12,917 nucleotides of DNA from JBBQKI01 sp038326725 (GTDB lineage Bacteria; Bacteroidota; Bacteroidia; Flavobacteriales; Flavobacteriaceae), in the NCBI GenBank assembly GCA_038326725.1, contig JBBQKI010000049.1:1-12917 (forward strand). Direction: 5' to 3'. The position numbers and the translations under genes were made by a program. The notes below the pieces were generated by a model. It saw only the letters and a list, made by a program, of their open reading frames with translations. It did no database searches and was not told where the DNA came from. This document shows positions 1 to 5,773 of this stretch, in pieces; within the stretch, counting starts at the first letter, position 1, and the number at the start of each line of letters is the position of its first letter.

Positions 1-276
1 CTTCTAATCGGTGTTTTGGGCGTACAAATAATTAAAAGAAAAAATATAAAAGCCATGGGAGGGCAGGAAATGCAATTAAAACCGAAGGAAATGAGTATCC
101 CGCGTTATTTGATTGGTGGTATTATCTTTGGTTTGGGATGGACTCTTGCCGGTGCTTGTCCAGGGCCAATGTATGTACTTGCCGGTTCCGGTTACATTTC
201 GATATTGGTGGTTATTGGAGCGGCTCTATTAGGTACCTTTGTTTATGGTTTAATGAGACATAAACTACCTCACTAA
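1..276 (+). CDS. YeeE/YedE family (DUF6691) thiosulfate-uptake type membrane subunit, 3' end only
   Basis: The frame is open from base 1, so the start lies outside the window; 91 residues remain. Two hydrophobic stretches (about residues 36-56 and 58-86 of the visible part) flank the motif GACPGP, with Cys at visible residue 53. This resembles the conserved cysteine-containing core of YeeE/YedE (TsuA-like) thiosulfate permeases. In Bacteroidota the permease is usually split into two adjacent half-size genes, and this would be the second half (DUF6691). An internal TTG at 16 is not a credible start because it lies inside the conserved fold. The Crp/Fnr gene begins 10 bases downstream, so the two are probably cotranscribed. 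The family assignment rests on the motif, the hydrophobicity and the neighbour. Thiosulfate as substrate is inferred from the family. Confidence 0.75.
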   Translation, partial: LLIGVLGVQIIKRKNIKAMGGQEMQLKPKEMSIPRYLIGGIIFGLGWTLAGACPGPMYVLAGSGYISILVVIGAALLGTFVYGLMRHKLPH

Positions 277-286
277 AGTATTTATC

Positions 287-919
287 ATGATTGAAGCCCT
301 TAAAGATGCCTATTCCTTTATTTTTGAAGACGAGCTGCTGAATGAAATTGCCAGTGTTGGCAAGCTAAAAAATGTTCGGGAAGGTGAAATTATCATTCGC
401 ACAGAGGAGTATGTTAACTCAATTCCTCTATTGTTACAAGGCGCAATTAAAATACTGCGTGTAGATGAAAATGGGGATGATTTACTCCTTTATTTTTTAG
501 AACGTGGAGATACTTGTGCCATTAGCATAAATTGTTGTCTGAACAGGACGAAAAGTGAAATAAAAGCCATTACCGAAAAAGATACAGATCTAATTATGAT
601 CCCCTTGGATAAGATGGAAGAGTGGATCGTCAAATATAAATCCTGGAGGTCATTTATTTTTCAGAGTTATAATACTCGACTAAAAGAAATGCTGGATACT
701 ATTGATAGCGTTGCCTTTCTTAAAATGGATAAACGTTTACTGCTATATCTTAAAGATAAGGCTAAAGTGAACCAAAATGAAGTATTGCAAATCACCCATC
801 AGGAAATTGCTTATGATATGCATACTTCCAGAGTGGTTATTTCAAGATTGCTTAAAAAATTGGAAATTGATGGTAAAATTGACCTAAAGCGAAATAGTAT
901 AGCAATGTTGGATTTATAG
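287..919 (+). CDS. Crp/Fnr family transcriptional regulator with a Cys-rich sensor loop
   Basis: The protein has 210 residues, the usual size for the family. Residues about 15-115 form the cyclic-nucleotide-binding-like beta-roll (REGEIIIRTEE, VNSIPLLLQGAIKI, DLLLYFLERGD). Residues about 115-145 form the dimerisation helix. Residues about 150-205 form the winged helix-turn-helix, with the recognition region HTSRVVISRLLKKLE at about 179-193. Cys77, Cys83 and Cys84 sit in GDTCAISINCCLNR, where classic CRP carries its cAMP phosphate-binding cassette. That cassette is not recognisable, so cAMP is unlikely to be the signal. There is no N-terminal Fnr-type cysteine cluster. The gene lies 10 bases behind the thiosulfate-permease-like gene, which suggests, by inference only, a sulfur or redox signal. 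A matching palindrome lies just downstream at 925-944. ATG at 287 was chosen as the first start after the upstream stop. Confidence 0.9.
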   Translation: MIEALKDAYSFIFEDELLNEIASVGKLKNVREGEIIIRTEEYVNSIPLLLQGAIKILRVDENGDDLLLYFLERGDTCAISINCCLNRTKSEIKAITEKDTDLIMIPLDKMEEWIVKYKSWRSFIFQSYNTRLKEMLDTIDSVAFLKMDKRLLLYLKDKAKVNQNEVLQITHQEIAYDMHTSRVVISRLLKKLEIDGKIDLKRNSIAMLDL

Positions 920-924
920 ACCCC

Positions 925-944
925 TTCGTAACAAATGTTACAAA
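925..944. promoter_or_regulatory. Crp/Fnr-type operator palindrome
   Basis: The core is GTAAC (928-932), AAAT (933-936), GTTAC (937-941), a perfect 5+5 inverted repeat with a 4-base spacer. The flanks extend the symmetry to TT...AA with one mismatch (927/942). Half-site spacing and A/T-rich flanks match the general form of Crp/Fnr-family operators. Its centre (934.5) lies about 41.5-43 bases upstream of the start site predicted from the -7 element at 964-971, which is the standard class II activator position. The neighbouring Crp/Fnr protein is the obvious candidate ligand, but that is inferred. Confidence 0.55.
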
Positions 945-963
945 TAACTTAACTGTAAATTTC

Positions 964-971
964 TATATTTG
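964..971 (+). promoter_or_regulatory. Bacteroidota-type -7 element (TATATTTG)
   Basis: TATATTTG is a perfect match to the Bacteroidota -7 consensus TAnnTTTG. No good TTG/TTTG -33 element stands 17-23 bases upstream; that space is occupied by the Crp/Fnr palindrome, as expected of an activator-dependent promoter. Transcription would begin near 976-978, so the mRNA of the small exported gene would be leaderless or nearly so. Confidence 0.45.
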
Positions 972-977
972 ACGTTG

Positions 978-1328
978 ATGAAAATGAAAACTTACATATC
1001 ACTTTTTCTAATCTTTATTATGATTGGTAAAATGCTACCCTTGGATTCTAATGTCTTGGGCGAGATTGTGAATACTGACAAAATCAGTTATGTAAAGAAA
1101 AAATGTGATTTTAATTCGCATAAAAAATCTGACGATAATAAATTTAACCAAACTCATGACGGGATTCAGATTACATTTAATTCCTTTTGTAATTCTGTGT
1201 ATCAAATAGATTCTTTGGCTAATTACGAACTGTTTTCCCCAACAAATTTTAAACGTTATTTTAGGCCCATTTTTGCCGAAACTCGGGCATTTAAGTACAA
1301 ATTTATTCCTCCTCCTAAATTTTCCTGA
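978..1328 (+). CDS. small exported or membrane-anchored protein of unknown function
   Basis: The protein has 116 residues from ATG 978; ATG 984 (MKTYISLF) is equally possible. A TTG at 969 overlaps the -7 element and is unlikely to be a start. Residues about 5-20 are a hydrophobic signal or anchor segment with one or two lysines in front. The remainder is hydrophilic and basic, with Cys43, Cys71, His48 and His60, and ends in FKYKFIPPPKFS. From memory, small exported proteins with a similar PPPK/QPPK-like C-terminus occur beside metal-efflux or stress genes in Bacteroidota (DUF6660-like), but I cannot confirm homology. Its own Crp/Fnr-type site, -7 element and downstream hairpin make it look like a single-gene transcription unit. 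I do not recognise the family. Confidence 0.6.
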   Translation: MKMKTYISLFLIFIMIGKMLPLDSNVLGEIVNTDKISYVKKKCDFNSHKKSDDNKFNQTHDGIQITFNSFCNSVYQIDSLANYELFSPTNFKRYFRPIFAETRAFKYKFIPPPKFS

Positions 1329-1337
1329 TATCTCTCC

Positions 1338-1372
1338 AAAGTTCATATTATAATTGAACTTTTATTTCTTTC
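1338..1372 (+). terminator. Rho-independent terminator after the small exported gene
   Basis: AAAGTTCA (1338-1345) and TGAACTTT (1355-1362) form a perfect 8-bp stem with a 9-base A/T loop, followed by a T-rich tract to 1372. It starts 9 bases after the stop codon at 1326-1328. The stem is AT-rich and so only moderately stable. Confidence 0.5.
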
Positions 1373-1487
1373 TAGGAAGCTGGTAATCCCTGCTTCATAT
1401 CCAATTTAATAATCAGGCAAAAGAGCCTTTACGTTGTGTTTTTAAAATATTTAATGCTCGTATGGTCCTGCTCTCAATAATTTTAAG

Positions 1488-1910
1488 ATGAATAAAAAAA
1501 CAAAAAAAAATCTCATAGAATATGGTGTTACAGGAACTATTATCCTCACATTATTTTTAACCGGATTACATACCGAAGTTTTCGGGTTTGTACAAAGGGG
1601 CATTTTAAAAACGGGATTAATGGATCCTGATGTGGAAGTGAATGCAACATCTACTGAACAATCAAAGAACCCCAAAGCCGATTTCAACATGAGTCTTATC
1701 AACTCTAAAGGGGAACGTGTTGAAATGGAAGCACTTCGTGGTAAAGTGATTTTCTTTAATATTTGGGCAACCTGGTGTCCTCCGTGTGTGGCCGAAATGC
1801 CTGGTATAAATAATATGTACAATGATATGAAAGGCGATGATGTTGCCTTTATTATGCTTTCGGAAATATTTCAACTTGTACCTTTGTGGTTACTGTTGAT
1901 ACAATTTTAG
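1488..1910 (+). pseudogene. TlpA-like thioredoxin, truncated; native sequence ends about 1862
   Basis: The first ~125 residues are a typical membrane-anchored TlpA/ResA-like thiol-disulfide protein of the periplasm. There is an N-terminal membrane segment (about 14-28), a beta-strand and linker region, then KVIFFNIWATWCPPC with the active-site pair Cys97 and Cys100 (WCPPC 96-100). The next helix and strand follow, ending in DVAFIMLS at 118-125. After Ser125 the family pattern stops and 15 unrelated residues (EIFQLVPLWLLLIQF) run to a stop at 1908-1910. The cis-Pro loop and the last strands and helix of the thioredoxin fold are missing, so the product should not fold. The foreign tail is an out-of-frame reading of the next feature. 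ATG 1488 starts a positively charged N-terminus (MNKKTKKN). Deletion, rearrangement and assembly chimera are all possible causes. Confidence 0.8.
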
Positions 1911-2173
1911 GTGTAGCCGATAATCAGGATTTGGGAAGTATTCAAATGTACCCCAATCCTGCCAGTAGTTCCGTAACGATAGGTAATCTGGATTTGATTC
2001 AAATTGAACAAATTTCAATTTATGATTTGAACGGAAGATTGGTGTTGAACGTGAACAAACCACAAAACCTGAGCGAGACAACCTTAGATGTGAGCAATTT
2101 TGCCGCCGCGGTTTATATGGTTCGTATTGTTAGCGAATATGGCGAAGTCATCAAACAATTGGTAAAAGAATAG
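1862..2173 (+). pseudogene. 3' remnant of a HYR/T9SS-sorted secreted protein
   Basis: Read in the frame of the stop at 2171-2173, the sequence begins abruptly at about 1862 with GNISTCTFVVTV, the characteristic end of a HYR (hyalin-repeat) beta-sandwich domain. It continues through a linker (DTILGVADNQDLGS) into a complete type A C-terminal sorting domain of the Bacteroidota type IX secretion system, with the marker MYPNPASSSVTIGN, then ISIYDLNGRLV, and ending EVIKQLVKE. Such domains are the last ~80 residues of much longer adhesins or enzymes. Here the whole passenger is missing, and the 5' edge meets the thioredoxin fragment in another frame. A GTG at 1886 could start a 95-residue product, but it would lack a signal peptide and cannot be exported. 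The next gene is convergent, behind a shared terminator. Confidence 0.8.
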
Positions 2174-2193
2174 ACCTTGTTTTTATAATGAAG

Positions 2194-2224
2194 AAAAGCC
2201 CCATCTACAAGGTGGGGCTTTTTT
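2194..2224. terminator. bidirectional Rho-independent terminator
   Basis: AAAAGCCCCATC (2194-2205) pairs with GGTGGGGCTTTT (2211-2222) around the loop TACAA, with one G-T wobble. There is an A tract on the left and a T tract on the right. It lies between the stop of the T9SS fragment (2173) and the stop of the leftward PaiB-like gene (2229), so it can serve both strands. Confidence 0.85.
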
Positions 2225-2228
2225 ATTG

Positions 2229-2849
2229 TTATTTGTCAAATCCATGTTCCTTTTGGATATCCTTTCTTAAGCAAACTGCCATTGGATTTTCCATTTTACC
2301 CAATTGCTCAACTACAGCGCGGACATCATGATCTTCATAACCTTGGTGCAATTTGGCCACAGCTTGAATCCTTGTTGGAGTGGCCCAAAAACCAGTGATT
2401 TGTGGCAGGTTTTCCTGCACCATCTTTGTGGGAATGTCTTTATAAAATAAAGGGTTTTTTTGGTCTTTTTCAAAATGATGCACCAATTTTTGTAGTGAAG
2501 TTTCCAGCTCTTGCGGGGTTTGAACAATTATTTTTACATTTAAATGCACAGCGGAATAATCCCACGTGCTTATGTTTTTTTCGCGGTACCATGAGGAAGA
2601 AACATAGCCATCAGCTCCTTTAAAAATCAACAAAGCTTCCGCGCCATTTTTCAGGAAGGGTTGCTGCTCATTATGATTTGCAATGTGGGAATAAAGACGA
2701 AAATTTTCAGCCGTACCTTCAGCAAGCAAGGGGATATGGGTTGCCAATAAACTTTCCCCATTCATTACAAAACTAGCGAAGGGATGGTTTTTGATGAAAT
2801 CAAAAATATATTCCGGATTGTCTTTTTTATATTTTTTTGGCTGGTACAT
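2229..2849 (-). CDS. PaiB-like FMN-binding (negative transcriptional regulator) family protein
   Basis: The protein has 206 residues, the normal family length, and is cytoplasmic with no signal or membrane segment. The family opening MYQPKKYK is followed by a split-barrel flavin-binding fold: SLLATHIPLL (33-42), LYSHIANHN (52-60), GYVSSSWY (81-88) and STWDYSAVHL (94-103), all typical of the PaiB/FMN-binding family. The C-terminal part (about 150-206) contains ITGFWATPTRIQAVAKLHQG, also family-typical. Bacillus PaiB was described as a negative regulator of sporulation and protease genes. In Bacteroidota the role is unknown and an FMN-dependent enzyme activity is equally possible. It is a single gene, convergent with the T9SS fragment and divergent from era. 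ATG at 2849 is supported by the conserved N-terminus. Confidence 0.88.
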   Translation of the reverse strand: MYQPKKYKKDNPEYIFDFIKNHPFASFVMNGESLLATHIPLLAEGTAENFRLYSHIANHNEQQPFLKNGAEALLIFKGADGYVSSSWYREKNISTWDYSAVHLNVKIIVQTPQELETSLQKLVHHFEKDQKNPLFYKDIPTKMVQENLPQITGFWATPTRIQAVAKLHQGYEDHDVRAVVEQLGKMENPMAVCLRKDIQKEHGFDK

Positions 2850-2882
2850 AATTGCAAATTACACGCAATAAAAGGAAATTTC

Positions 2883-2915
2883 CAATTTTATAAAACACTT
2901 ACTACTGAAAGCAAA
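2883..2915 (-). promoter_or_regulatory. possible promoter of the PaiB-like gene
   Basis: On the minus strand, TTTG (2915-2912) is followed after 21 bases by TAAAATTG (2890-2883), one mismatch from the -7 consensus TAnnTTTG. Transcription would begin near 2876, giving a leader of about 27 bases. Confidence 0.3.
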
Positions 2916-2956
2916 CTCTCCTTTATTTTTCAATGCTAGGCTTCATTGTATTTTCG

Positions 2957-2988
2957 TTTCATACCCATATTTTAAATAAGTATCTTTG
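2957..2988 (+). promoter_or_regulatory. promoter of era
   Basis: TATCTTTG at 2981-2988 is a perfect TAnnTTTG -7 element. A weak -33 element TTTC lies at 2957-2960 with a 20-base spacer. The predicted start is near 2993-2995, about 10 bases before ATG 3004. The TTG at 2986 that would lengthen the era frame is the end of this -7 element. Confidence 0.55.
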
Positions 2989-3003
2989 CCCAAAACACGC
3001 ATT

Positions 3004-3885
3004 ATGGCACACAAAGCCGGATTTGTAAACATTATCGGAAACCCAAACGTGGGCAAAAGCACGCTGATGAATGCCTTTGTAGGCGAACGCCTTTCCATTA
3101 TTACCTCCAAGGCGCAAACCACCCGCCACAGGATTCTCGGCATCGTCAACGGGGAAGATTTCCAGGTTTTATTAAGTGATACCCCCGGAATCATCAAACC
3201 TGCTTATGAACTTCAGGAAAGTATGATGGGCTTTGTACGCTCGGCTTTTGAGGATGCGGACATTCTTCTATATTTGGTTGAACTGGGGGAAAAAGAATTA
3301 AAGGACGAAGCATTTTTTAATAAAATTGTGGCTTCAAAAATTCCTGTACTGCTTTTGATAAATAAAATTGATATTGGGAACGAAACCAGCTTGACCGAAG
3401 CCGTGGAAATGTGGCAGGAAAAAGTGCCGAATGCACAGGTTTTTGCAATTTCCGCTCTACGGAATTTTGGCGTAGCCGAAGTTTTTAACCGCATCATCGA
3501 ACTGCTTCCGGAATCTCCCGCCTTTTATCCAAAAGACCAACTTACAGATAAGCCCGAACGGTTTTTCGTGAACGAAGCCATCCGCGAAAAAATCTTGATT
3601 CATTATAAAAAGGAAATCCCTTATTCGGTAGAAATCGATACAGAGGAATTTTTTGAGGACGAAACCATTATCCGTATCCGAAGCGTCATCATGGTGGAAC
3701 GCGAAACCCAAAAAGGAATTATTATCGGCCATAAGGGCGCAGCTTTAAAGCGAGTTGGAATGGAAGCCCGAAAGGATCTTGAAAAATTCTTCGGCAAACA
3801 AATCCATATCGAATTATACGTAAAAGTGAACAAAAACTGGCGCAGCGATGAGCGGCAGTTGCGAAGGTTTGGGTATAATCAGTAA
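3004..3885 (+). CDS. era: GTPase Era, 30S ribosome assembly
   Basis: The protein has 293 residues, the usual length for Era. It binds 16S rRNA near its 3' end and supports maturation of the small ribosomal subunit. The GTPase domain shows G1 GNPNVGKS (12-19), the TT(R) switch at 39-41, G3 DTPG (59-62) and G4 NKID (120-123). The C-terminal KH RNA-binding domain contains GIIIGHKG (238-245) and a following helix-strand, ending with LYVKVNKNW (271-279) and a basic tail. All expected motifs are intact. ATG 3004 gives the conserved start MAHKAGFVNIIG; an upstream in-frame TTG (2986) is rejected because it overlaps the promoter. der, a second ribosome-assembly GTPase, follows 136 bases downstream behind its own -7 element. 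Confidence 0.97.
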   Translation: MAHKAGFVNIIGNPNVGKSTLMNAFVGERLSIITSKAQTTRHRILGIVNGEDFQVLLSDTPGIIKPAYELQESMMGFVRSAFEDADILLYLVELGEKELKDEAFFNKIVASKIPVLLLINKIDIGNETSLTEAVEMWQEKVPNAQVFAISALRNFGVAEVFNRIIELLPESPAFYPKDQLTDKPERFFVNEAIREKILIHYKKEIPYSVEIDTEEFFEDETIIRIRSVIMVERETQKGIIIGHKGAALKRVGMEARKDLEKFFGKQIHIELYVKVNKNWRSDERQLRRFGYNQ

Positions 3886-3974
3886 TATGGTCGTTGGACT
3901 GTTTTGTCCAAACCTAAATAGAGTTGAACGTTGTTTGTAGCTGAATCCATCAACTTTTTATTAAAACTTACACC

Positions 3975-4003
3975 TTTTACCTGCAAACTAAACCCTATTT
4001 TTG
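3975..4003 (+). promoter_or_regulatory. promoter of der
   Basis: TATTTTTG at 3996-4003 matches the -7 consensus TAnnTTTG exactly. The -33 region is weak; TTTT at 3975-3978 has a 17-base spacer. The predicted start is near 4009, leaving a leader of about 13 bases before ATG 4022. der can therefore be transcribed independently of era. Confidence 0.5.
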
Positions 4004-4021
4004 CACCCTAAATAAAAGATT

Positions 4022-5323
4022 ATGAGCATTGTTGCTATTGTGGGAAGGCCAAATGTTGGAAAATCCACCTTTTTTAACCGTTTAATCCAACGCCGTGAAG
4101 CTATAGTAGATGCCGTTAGCGGCGTTACCCGCGACCGCCATTACGGGAAAAGCGATTGGAACGGGAAGGAATTTTCAGTGATTGATACCGGGGGTTACGT
4201 AAAAGGCAGCGATGATGTTTTTGAGGCTGAAATAGACAAACAAGTGGTGCTCGCCATCGAAGAAGCAGATGTCATTATTTTTATGGTGGATGTGGAAAGC
4301 GGTGTAACGGGAATGGATACGGACGTGGCAAACCTACTTCGCAAATCGCAGAAACCAATTTTTTTGGCGGTGAATAAAGTGGATAGCTCGGCCCGGGTCA
4401 ATGATGCGCTCGAATTTTATTCTCTTGGGTTTGAAAAATACTACGAACTTTCAAGCATTAACGGTAGCGGCACGGGCGAATTGCTCGATGATCTTGCAAA
4501 AATATTACCAGAAAAAGGAGATGAAGAAGAAGTTACCTTACCCCGTTTTGCAGTGGTGGGCCGGCCCAATGCTGGGAAATCCTCTTTTATAAATGCCCTT
4601 ATAGGGAAAGACAGATATATTGTTACCGATGTAGCGGGCACTACCCGAGACAGTATTGATACCACTTATAACCAGTTTGGTTTTGAATTTAATTTGGTGG
4701 ACACCGCCGGAATCCGGAAAAAGAGCAAAGTAAAAGAAGACCTCGAGTTTTATTCAGTGATGCGGAGCGTTCGGGCCATCGAGCATTCGGACGTTATCAT
4801 TTTGATTTTTGATGCAACAAGGGGTTTTGATGGGCAGGACGAAAATATATTTTGGCTGGCGCAACGCAACAACAAAGGCATTGTCATTCTCGCCAACAAA
4901 TGGGATTTGGTGGAAAAAGACACAGCAAGTGTCAAAGAATATGAAAAAAAGATTCGCGAAAAATGCGAACCTTTTACCGATGTGCCCATTATTTTTATTT
5001 CCGTGCTTACCAAGCAACGTATCCACAAAGCCATAGAAACTGCTGTTGAAGTTTTCAATAATAGGAGCAAAAAAATAAAAACCAGCGTGCTAAACGAAAC
5101 CATGCTACCCATTATCCAGACCTATCCGCCACCGGCTTACAAGGCGAAGTATGTAAAAATAAAATTCTGTACCCAATTGCCCACGCCATACCCCAGTTTT
5201 GCGTTTTTCTGCAACCTGCCGCAATATGTAAAAGACCCGTATAAACGTTTTGTGGAAAACAAGCTCCGCGATCATTTTGATTTTACGGGCGTGCCGGTCA
5301 CGGTTTATTTTAGGCAGAAGTAG
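4022..5323 (+). CDS. der: GTPase Der (EngA), 50S ribosome assembly
   Basis: The protein has 433 residues and two tandem GTPase domains, the diagnostic architecture of Der, which acts in late 50S subunit maturation. Domain 1 has GRPNVGKST (8-16), DTGG (55-58) and NKVD (118-121). After an acidic linker (EKGDEEE at about 164-170), domain 2 has GRPNAGKSS (180-188), DTAG (227-230) and NKWD (292-295). The C-terminal KH-like domain (about 350-433) includes YPPPAYKAKYVKIKF and ends GVPVTVYFRQK. Nothing is missing or displaced. ATG 4022 directly precedes the first G1 motif in the expected way. It is in the same orientation as era, and two GTPases of the two ribosomal subunits side by side is a common arrangement in Flavobacteriia. 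Confidence 0.97.
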   Translation: MSIVAIVGRPNVGKSTFFNRLIQRREAIVDAVSGVTRDRHYGKSDWNGKEFSVIDTGGYVKGSDDVFEAEIDKQVVLAIEEADVIIFMVDVESGVTGMDTDVANLLRKSQKPIFLAVNKVDSSARVNDALEFYSLGFEKYYELSSINGSGTGELLDDLAKILPEKGDEEEVTLPRFAVVGRPNAGKSSFINALIGKDRYIVTDVAGTTRDSIDTTYNQFGFEFNLVDTAGIRKKSKVKEDLEFYSVMRSVRAIEHSDVIILIFDATRGFDGQDENIFWLAQRNNKGIVILANKWDLVEKDTASVKEYEKKIREKCEPFTDVPIIFISVLTKQRIHKAIETAVEVFNNRSKKIKTSVLNETMLPIIQTYPPPAYKAKYVKIKFCTQLPTPYPSFAFFCNLPQYVKDPYKRFVENKLRDHFDFTGVPVTVYFRQK

Positions 5324-5334
5324 TTTTTTGAAAG

Positions 5335-5378
5335 GCTTGCTAACGTTTTCGCCTATGGTTTGCTGCGTGGTTTAAGCT
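5335..5378. repeat. possible dispersed intergenic repeat
   Basis: The segment begins GCTTGCTAACG, carries CGCCTATGG in the middle and TGCTGCGTGG near the end, and closes with TTTAAGC. The terminal GCTT/AAGC can pair. From memory, short intergenic elements with the pattern TAACG..CTATGG..TGCG occur scattered in Bacteroidota genomes. Only one copy is visible here, so its repeat nature cannot be shown from the window. Confidence 0.25.
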
Positions 5379-5407
5379 AATAATAACAAACATCCCCGTT
5401 TACGTGC

Positions 5408-5434
5408 CCCGGAAGCTTCCGGGTCCCGAAGGAC
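5408..5434 (-). other. two tandem stem-loops just after the 61-residue gene
   Basis: Read on the minus strand, GTCC-TTCG-GGAC (5434-5423) is a perfect hairpin with a C(UUCG)G tetraloop. It is followed, sharing one base, by a 16-bp perfect palindrome CCCGGAAGCTTCCGGG (5423-5408). It begins 7 bases after the stop codon of the small membrane protein. There is no T tract, so this is not a classical terminator. It may stabilise the mRNA end, act as a processing site or be part of a repetitive element. It also lies in the der 3' region on the plus strand. Confidence 0.5.
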
Positions 5435-5441
5435 TGCGATA

Positions 5442-5627
5442 CTATACCCCTCGGAATGACGTACCAATAACGAGTAAAATAAAGCCAATTAGCAACATTT
5501 CAAAGTTATACTTTGACAATACATCTATGGAGAGATAATGCCCCAAAATGCCTAAAAAGCCAATGATTAGGGCAGCGGCCCACAGTATTTGGTTGGGTGC
5601 ACTGGGCATAAATTTTTTGTTTGCCAT
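5442..5627 (-). CDS. small two-helix membrane protein of unknown function
   Basis: The protein has 61 residues and starts MANKKFMPSAPNQILW. Two hydrophobic helices (about 14-31 and 41-57) are separated by a short polar turn containing YLSIDVLSKYN, and the tail is TSFRGV. Both ends would lie on the same side of the membrane. From memory, the arrangement of a short polar head with PNQ, two helices and ILxxLGT-like ends recurs in short flavobacterial hypothetical proteins. No function is known to me. The gene is convergent with der and stands alone. The last codons overlap sequence resembling an intergenic repeat (reverse complement GTCATTCCGAGG at 5460-5449), so the C-terminus may have been altered by repeat insertion. 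Confidence 0.65.
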   Translation of the reverse strand: MANKKFMPSAPNQILWAAALIIGFLGILGHYLSIDVLSKYNFEMLLIGFILLVIGTSFRGV

Positions 5628-5773
5628 AATTATTTGATTTAGTTAAGATTGAATGATTCTTTTTTGAATTGTTTATTGAGTCAAAGGTGTCTCCCTGTAA
5701 AAGTAGGTCAATTTGAATTCTCAATCACGGAAGATTTGTTCTAATTTTGAGTTACTTCCAGCTGCTACATACC

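Noticed and set aside
969..977. TTG start at 969 for the small exported gene
   Set aside because: It overlaps the -7 element and lies upstream of the predicted transcription start. ATG 978 or 984 fits the signal segment better.
1035..1346. 103-codon minus-strand frame opposite the small exported gene
   Set aside because: It is antisense to the better-supported plus gene, starts inside the terminator hairpin, and has no family features.
2986..3003. Upstream TTG start for era, six codons longer
   Set aside because: The TTG is part of the -7 promoter element TATCTTTG and would lie upstream of the predicted transcription start. ATG 3004 gives the conserved N-terminus.
3894..3911. Hairpin TTGGAC-TGTTTT-GTCCAA after era as a terminator
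   Set aside because: The stem has only 6 bp and is not followed by a T tract, so termination here is not supported.
4750..5112. 120-codon minus-strand frame inside der
   Set aside because: It is fully covered by the conserved second GTPase domain of Der and is a shadow of its codon usage.
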